Part shown: in pieces, positions 13,601 through 16,871 of the stretch
How positions within the stretch are numbered: the stretch's first letter is position 1
Layout: each line of letters begins with the position of its first letter
Source of the DNA: an uncultured Agathobaculum sp.
Lineage (GTDB): Bacteria > Bacillota > Clostridia > Oscillospirales > Butyricicoccaceae
Assembly: GCA_944380945.1 (NCBI GenBank)
Contig: CALWJG010000013.1
Location: forward strand, 1 to 16,871
Length of the DNA stretch: 16,871 bases
Reading direction: 5' to 3'
The notes under the pieces: generated by a model
Told to the model about the DNA's origin: nothing
Databases searched by the model: none
Seen by the model: the letters and a program-made list of their open reading frames with translations, nothing else
Program-made: the position numbers and the translations under genes

Positions 13601-13629
13601 ATTATAGCAAACCGCGGCGGGTTTGTCAC
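13601..13629 (-). promoter_or_regulatory. Sigma-A promoter for the NodB-like gene
   Basis: GTGACA (13629-13624) and a perfect TATAAT (13606-13601) are 17 bp apart on the minus strand, about 45 bp before the chosen start codon. Confidence 0.8.
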
Positions 13630-13649
13630 CCTTTGCACGAAAAAACGCC

Positions 13650-13677
13650 TTGCTTTATCACGGCAAAGTGCTATAAT
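13650..13677 (+). promoter_or_regulatory. Sigma-A promoter for ilvE
   Basis: TTGCTT (13650-13655) and TATAAT (13672-13677) are 16 bp apart on the plus strand. The leader before the ilvE start is about 75 nt and contains a small GC-rich hairpin (CCGCC/GGCGG near 13700). I see no T-box or other known leader element. Confidence 0.72.
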
Positions 13678-13760
13678 AAATGAGGAAGCGGCAGAGGGAC
13701 CGCCGGGCGGCCGCAGTTCCGCTTTCAGAACAAATCAAAATGAGAAAGAGTGAATCCACC

Positions 13761-14828
13761 ATGCTGCAGATCAGAACACAGCTGACGACAAACAAAAAGC
13801 CCAAGCCGGACGAATCCAGCCTTGGCTTCGGCATCTACTATACCGATCACATGCTCATCATTGACCACGATGAGGAGCAGGGCTGGCATGACGCGCGCAT
13901 CGTGCCCTATGCACCGCTGACGCTCGATCCTGCGGCCATGGTCTTCCATTATGCGATGGAGTCCTTCGAGGGCCTCAAGGCTTACCGCACGCCGGACGGC
14001 TCGATCCAGCTGTTCCGGCCGGACAAGAACGCCCAGCGCATGATCAACACCAACCACCGCATGTGCCTGCCCAGCCTGCCGGCGGAGGATTTCGTCCAGG
14101 CGGTCAAGGCGCTCGTGTCGGTCGATCAGGACTGGGTGCCGCATGCGGAGGGCACCAGCCTGTACATCCGCCCGTTCGTCATCGCGACCGAGCCGCACCT
14201 CGGCGTGCGTCCGTCCCGGACGCACCAGTTCATCATCGTGTGCTCGCCGGTCGGCGCCTACTACTCCACGGGCATCAATCCGGTCAAGATCTTCGTCGAG
14301 GACGAATACACCCGCGCCTGCCCGGGCGGCACCGGCTTTACCAAGTGCGGCGGCAACTACGCGGCCAGCCTGATCAGTCAGGTCAAGGCGCACGACCTCG
14401 GCTATGAGCAGACCCTGTGGCTGGACGGCGTGGAGCACAAATATGTCGAGGAAGTCGGCTCGATGAACTGCTTCTTCAAGATCGACGGCACGGTCTACAC
14501 CGCCCCCTGCGTGGGCACGGTCCTGCCGGGCGTCACCCGCATGAGCTGCATCGACCTGCTGAGGCACTGGGGCGTGCCGGTCTCCGAGGAGCGCCTGCCG
14601 ATCGCGGACGTGATGAAGGCCGCCAAGGAGGGCAAGCTCGAAGAGGTGTTCGGCACGGGCACCGCAGCGGTCATCTCCCCTGTCGGCGAGCTGCGCTATG
14701 AGGACGACGTCGCCATCATCAACAACGGCGAGATCGGCGAGCTGACCCACAAGCTGTACAACACCCTGACCGGCATCCAGTGGGGCAACCTGCCGGACGA
14801 GCTGGGCTGGACGGTCAAGGTCGACTGA
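13761..14828 (+). CDS. ilvE: Branched-chain amino acid aminotransferase
   Basis: This PLP enzyme exchanges amino groups between glutamate and the 2-oxo acids of leucine, isoleucine and valine in the cytoplasm. The 355-aa length fits the larger BCAT type shared by Firmicutes and eukaryotes. Markers are FHYAMESFEGLKAYR (about 62-76), LYIRPFVIATEPHLGV (about 134-149), the PLP lysine K195 in GFTKCGGNYAAS, EVGSMNCFF and the phosphate-binding GTGTAAVISPVG. The ATG at 13761 has GAAAGAG about 10 nt upstream, a modest site. In-frame ATGs at 13740 and 13680 lack one, and the 13680 start falls at the predicted transcript start. The gene has its own promoter and terminator and no ilv or leu neighbours. 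Confidence 0.95.
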   Translation: MLQIRTQLTTNKKPKPDESSLGFGIYYTDHMLIIDHDEEQGWHDARIVPYAPLTLDPAAMVFHYAMESFEGLKAYRTPDGSIQLFRPDKNAQRMINTNHRMCLPSLPAEDFVQAVKALVSVDQDWVPHAEGTSLYIRPFVIATEPHLGVRPSRTHQFIIVCSPVGAYYSTGINPVKIFVEDEYTRACPGGTGFTKCGGNYAASLISQVKAHDLGYEQTLWLDGVEHKYVEEVGSMNCFFKIDGTVYTAPCVGTVLPGVTRMSCIDLLRHWGVPVSEERLPIADVMKAAKEGKLEEVFGTGTAAVISPVGELRYEDDVAIINNGEIGELTHKLYNTLTGIQWGNLPDELGWTVKVD

Positions 14829-14851
14829 ACCATTTTCCATACGCAAACGAC

Positions 14852-14883
14852 AAAGGGCTCGGGATTTCTCCCGGGTCCTTTTT
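14852..14883 (+). terminator. Intrinsic terminator after ilvE
   Basis: Arms 14852-14864 and 14869-14881 form a 13-bp stem with two G-U pairs and a TTTC loop, ending in TTTTT on the plus strand. It starts 24 nt past the ilvE stop. The convergent sigma factor gene ends at 14887 and may share it, though its minus-strand tail is weak. Confidence 0.85.
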
Positions 14884-14886
14884 CAT

Positions 14887-15657
14887 TCAGATCTGCTTGC
14901 GGATGTGGGCGAGCGCGCCCTTTTCCAGCCGGGACACCTGCGCCTGCGAAATATGGATCTCCTCCGCGACCTCCATCTGCGTGCGTCCCTCGAAAAAGCG
15001 CAGGCGGATGATCTTTTTCTCCCGCTCGCCCAGACTGTCGATCGCCTCGCGCAGCGCGATGCGCGCCAGCCACTGGTCGTCGGTGTTTTTGCTGTCCCCC
15101 ACCTGATCCATGACGCACACGGTATCCGTGCCGTCGTGAAACACCGGCTCAAAGAGCGAGACCGGGTCGAGGATGGCGTCCAGCGCGAACACGACCTCCT
15201 CCTTGGGCACGCCCATGGCTCTGGACAGCTCCATGATGTCCGGCTCGCGCTGGTGCTCACGCACAAACGCCTCCTTGGCCTGCATGGCCTTGTAGGCCGT
15301 ATCCCGCAGGCTGCGGGACACCCGCAGCGCGCTGTTGTCCCGCAGGTAGCGGCGGATCTCCCCGATGATCATGGGCACGGCATAGGTGGAAAACCGCACG
15401 CCGAGCTCGGTATTGAAGTGGTCGATGGACTTCATCAGGCCGATGCAGCCGACCTGAAACAGATCATCCGGCGATTCGCCGCGCCCCTGAAAGCGCTGGA
15501 TCACGCTCAGCACCAGCCGCAGGTTGCCCCGGATGAGCGCGTCGCGCGCCTGCTTGTCCCCTTTTGCCGTGCGCCGCAGCAGCTCGTCAGTCGTCTTGGC
15601 CGACAGAACCGGCAGCCCCGCTGTATTGACCCCGCAAATTTCCACCTTGGTCTGCAT
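14887..15657 (-). CDS. sigG: RNA polymerase sporulation sigma factor SigG
   Basis: SigG directs late gene expression in the forespore. The N-terminal KVEICGVNTAGLPVL (about 4-18) is the hallmark of SigG and sets it apart from SigF. Region 2 covers about 40-105 (DLFQVGCIGLMKSIDHFN and FSTYAVPMIIGEIRRYLRDN). Region 3 covers about 110-175, and region 4 about 195-256, with the helix-turn-helix TQMEVAEEIHISQAQVSRLEKG. The 256 aa compare with 260 in B. subtilis. The ATG at 15657 has AGGAGG 7 nt upstream; starts further upstream would run through the probable promoter. A forespore-type promoter lies in front. Unlike the common spoIIGA-sigE-sigG arrangement, no sigE or spoIIGA is adjacent: the neighbours are ilvE and the divergent pta. 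Confidence 0.93.
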   Translation of the reverse strand: MQTKVEICGVNTAGLPVLSAKTTDELLRRTAKGDKQARDALIRGNLRLVLSVIQRFQGRGESPDDLFQVGCIGLMKSIDHFNTELGVRFSTYAVPMIIGEIRRYLRDNSALRVSRSLRDTAYKAMQAKEAFVREHQREPDIMELSRAMGVPKEEVVFALDAILDPVSLFEPVFHDGTDTVCVMDQVGDSKNTDDQWLARIALREAIDSLGEREKKIIRLRFFEGRTQMEVAEEIHISQAQVSRLEKGALAHIRKQI

Positions 15658-15702
15658 GGAAAAACCTCCTGTCTGCTGCACCGGCAGGTGCGCTGTAACA
15701 GG

Positions 15703-15731
15703 ATTTTCCCCTTTGTAAAGGCGGAATATAC
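15703..15731 (-). promoter_or_regulatory. Possible SigF/SigG-type promoter for sigG
   Basis: GTATA (15731-15727) and GGGAAAAT (15710-15703) are 16 bp apart on the minus strand. They resemble the GTATA and GGnnAAnnT elements used by forespore sigma factors. No good sigma-A promoter is seen here. The start would be about 40 nt before the sigG ATG. Confidence 0.5.
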
Positions 15732-15835
15732 CGTCGGTAAAATTTGCCACATCTGTTGGAAGGCGCATCCGCGTCCGCCTTCCGTCCCGCCATGCGGAAC
15801 AGGACGGAACCGCCGGAAAACATGGGAAATAATAC

Positions 15836-15864
15836 TTGTCGCGCTGGAATCGCGGGTGTATAAT
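15836..15864 (+). promoter_or_regulatory. Sigma-A promoter for pta
   Basis: TTGTCG (15836-15841) and a perfect TATAAT (15859-15864) are 17 bp apart on the plus strand. The start near 15871 gives a leader of about 70 nt. Confidence 0.82.
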
Positions 15865-15884
15865 GTGGGTAGCAAGGTTTGTCC

Positions 15885-15909
15885 GTCCGGCCGCAGCAAC
15901 CGGCCGGGC
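15885..15909 (+). other. Hairpin in the pta leader
   Basis: GTCCGGCCG (15885-15893) and CGGCCGGGC (15901-15909) form a 9-bp stem with one G-U pair and a 7-nt loop. It ends 15 nt before the ribosome site GGAGGA. There is no U-tract, so it is probably a 5' stability element. Confidence 0.5.
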
Positions 15910-15939
15910 AGATGAGAGAAAATTGGAGGAGAATGCAAC

Positions 15940-16871
15940 ATGTTTGAAAATCTGATTGCAACCCTGAAAGCAGAAAAGCGCACGATCGTATTCACCGAGG
16001 GTCCGGATCCCCGCATCCTCGAGGCGGCTTCCCGCCTGAAGAAGGACGGCCTGCTCGATTCCATTCTGGTCGGCAACGTCGACGAGGTCAAGGCGGCGGC
16101 CAAGGCCGGCGGCTTTGATATCGAGGGCATGGAGATCATCGACCCCGCGACCTATCCGGAGATGGACGCCATGGTCGCCAAGATGGTCGAGCTGCGCAAG
16201 GGCAAGATGACCGAGGAGCAGTGCCGCGCGGCGCTGTCCAAGGGCAACTACTTCGGCACCATGCTGGTCAAGATGGGCAAGGCGGACGCCCTGCTCGGCG
16301 GCGCGACCTATTCGACCGCGGACACCGTCCGTCCCGCGCTGCAGATCATCAAGACCAAGCCGGGCAACAAGATCGTAAGCTCCTGCTTCATTCTGCGCCG
16401 CGACGCCAAGGACGGCGGCGACGAGCTGTACGCGATGGGCGACTGCGCGATCAACATCAACCCGGGCGAGGACGATCTGGTCGAGATCGCCATCGAGACC
16501 GCCAAGACCGCCAAGGCGTTCGGCATCGATCCCAAGGTCGCCATGCTGAGCTACTCGACCAAGGGCTCGGGCAAGGGCGATACGGTCGACATGATGCGCA
16601 ACGCAACCGAAAAGACCAAGGCTGCGGCGCCGGACCTCGCGGTCGACGGCGAGCTGCAGTTTGACGCGGCGTTCTCCCCCGTCGTTGCGGCGACCAAGTG
16701 CAAGGGCTCGCCGGTCGCGGGCCAGGCGAACACCTTCGTCTTCCCGGACATCAACGCCGGCAACATCGGCTACAAGATCGCCCAGCGTCTGGGCGGCTTT
16801 GAGGCGTACGGCCCGATCCTGCAGGGTCTGAACGCGCCGATCAACGACCTGTCCCGCGGCTGCAACGCGGA
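15940..16871 (+). CDS. pta: Phosphate acetyltransferase (partial, C-terminus beyond window)
   Basis: Pta interconverts acetyl-CoA and acetyl phosphate, the step before acetate kinase in ATP-yielding acetate formation. The 310 residues visible cover nearly all of a short (about 330-aa) Firmicutes Pta. They include RTIVFTEGPDPRILEAA near the start, ADALLGGATYSTADTVRPALQIIKT (about 105-129), MLSYSTKGSGKGD (about 204-216), and the C-terminal VFPDINAGNIGYKIAQRLGGFEAYGPILQGL. No N-terminal regulatory domain is present. The ATG at 15940 has GGAGGA 9 nt upstream. The frame is open to the right edge, so about 20 residues are missing; an acetate kinase gene may follow outside the window. The product links to NagA, which releases acetate, only in general metabolism. 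Confidence 0.95.
   Translation, partial: MFENLIATLKAEKRTIVFTEGPDPRILEAASRLKKDGLLDSILVGNVDEVKAAAKAGGFDIEGMEIIDPATYPEMDAMVAKMVELRKGKMTEEQCRAALSKGNYFGTMLVKMGKADALLGGATYSTADTVRPALQIIKTKPGNKIVSSCFILRRDAKDGGDELYAMGDCAININPGEDDLVEIAIETAKTAKAFGIDPKVAMLSYSTKGSGKGDTVDMMRNATEKTKAAAPDLAVDGELQFDAAFSPVVAATKCKGSPVAGQANTFVFPDINAGNIGYKIAQRLGGFEAYGPILQGLNAPINDLSRGCNA

Noticed and set aside
13681..13760. T-box or other amino acid riboswitch before ilvE
   Set aside because: The leader is only about 75 nt. It shows no T-box core sequence and no terminator before the start codon.
15658..15768. Upstream extension of SigG to a start at 15768
   Set aside because: The extra 37 residues do not resemble SigG, and that start lacks a ribosome site. 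The region holds the probable promoter, while the start at 15657 has a strong AGGAGG.

Overview
The window is chromosomal DNA from a high-GC, spore-forming member of the Clostridia (Eubacteriales), probably an Oscillospiraceae- or Butyricicoccaceae-like gut bacterium. The evidence is a sporulation sigma factor of the SigG type, AGGAGG-type ribosome binding sites before almost every gene, low-GC sigma-A promoters in GC-rich DNA, and Firmicutes-type versions of NagB, IlvE and Pta. The genus cannot be fixed from the sequence alone. There are 16 coding regions; pta is cut by the right edge.

Positions 46-6166 (all minus strand) hold an N-acetylglucosamine (GlcNAc) uptake and catabolism locus. In transcription order it is cutC, a BglG/LicT-family antiterminator, an EIIA (crr-like), NagE-type EIICB, nagB and nagA. 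NagE with EIIA would import and phosphorylate GlcNAc, NagA would deacetylate GlcNAc-6-P, and NagB would deaminate GlcN-6-P to fructose-6-P. Between the antiterminator and the EIIA gene lie a sigma-A promoter, a clear RAT sequence and an overlapping intrinsic terminator, so the locus appears controlled by PTS-regulated antitermination. No GntR-type NagR gene is present in the window.

Positions 6286-8715 (minus) hold a citrate synthase gene with its own promoter, followed by a beta-hydroxyacid dehydrogenase. Positions 8763-9660 (minus) hold a small autoregulatory-looking cassette: an XRE regulator, a 23-codon ORF and a four-helix membrane protein. Its promoter carries a perfect inverted repeat.

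Positions 9661-10113 are non-coding and highly structured: a 106-bp tandem duplication, then at least five consecutive hairpins, two of them good terminators. After this come an iron-sulfur flavoprotein-like gene and a YihY/BrkB membrane protein (both minus). Back-to-back promoters follow, one of them serving a plus-strand SLOG/DUF1273 protein.

Positions 12300-16871 hold a secreted protein with a degenerate NodB (polysaccharide deacetylase) domain (minus), a branched-chain aminotransferase (plus), sigG (minus) and pta (plus, partial), separated by bidirectional terminators and divergent promoters.

Most genes belong to known families. I see no clear undescribed multi-gene system. The points most worth following are the RAT-controlled GlcNAc locus with a coupled cutC, the pseudo-deacetylase, the small ORF in the XRE cassette and the structured repeat region.
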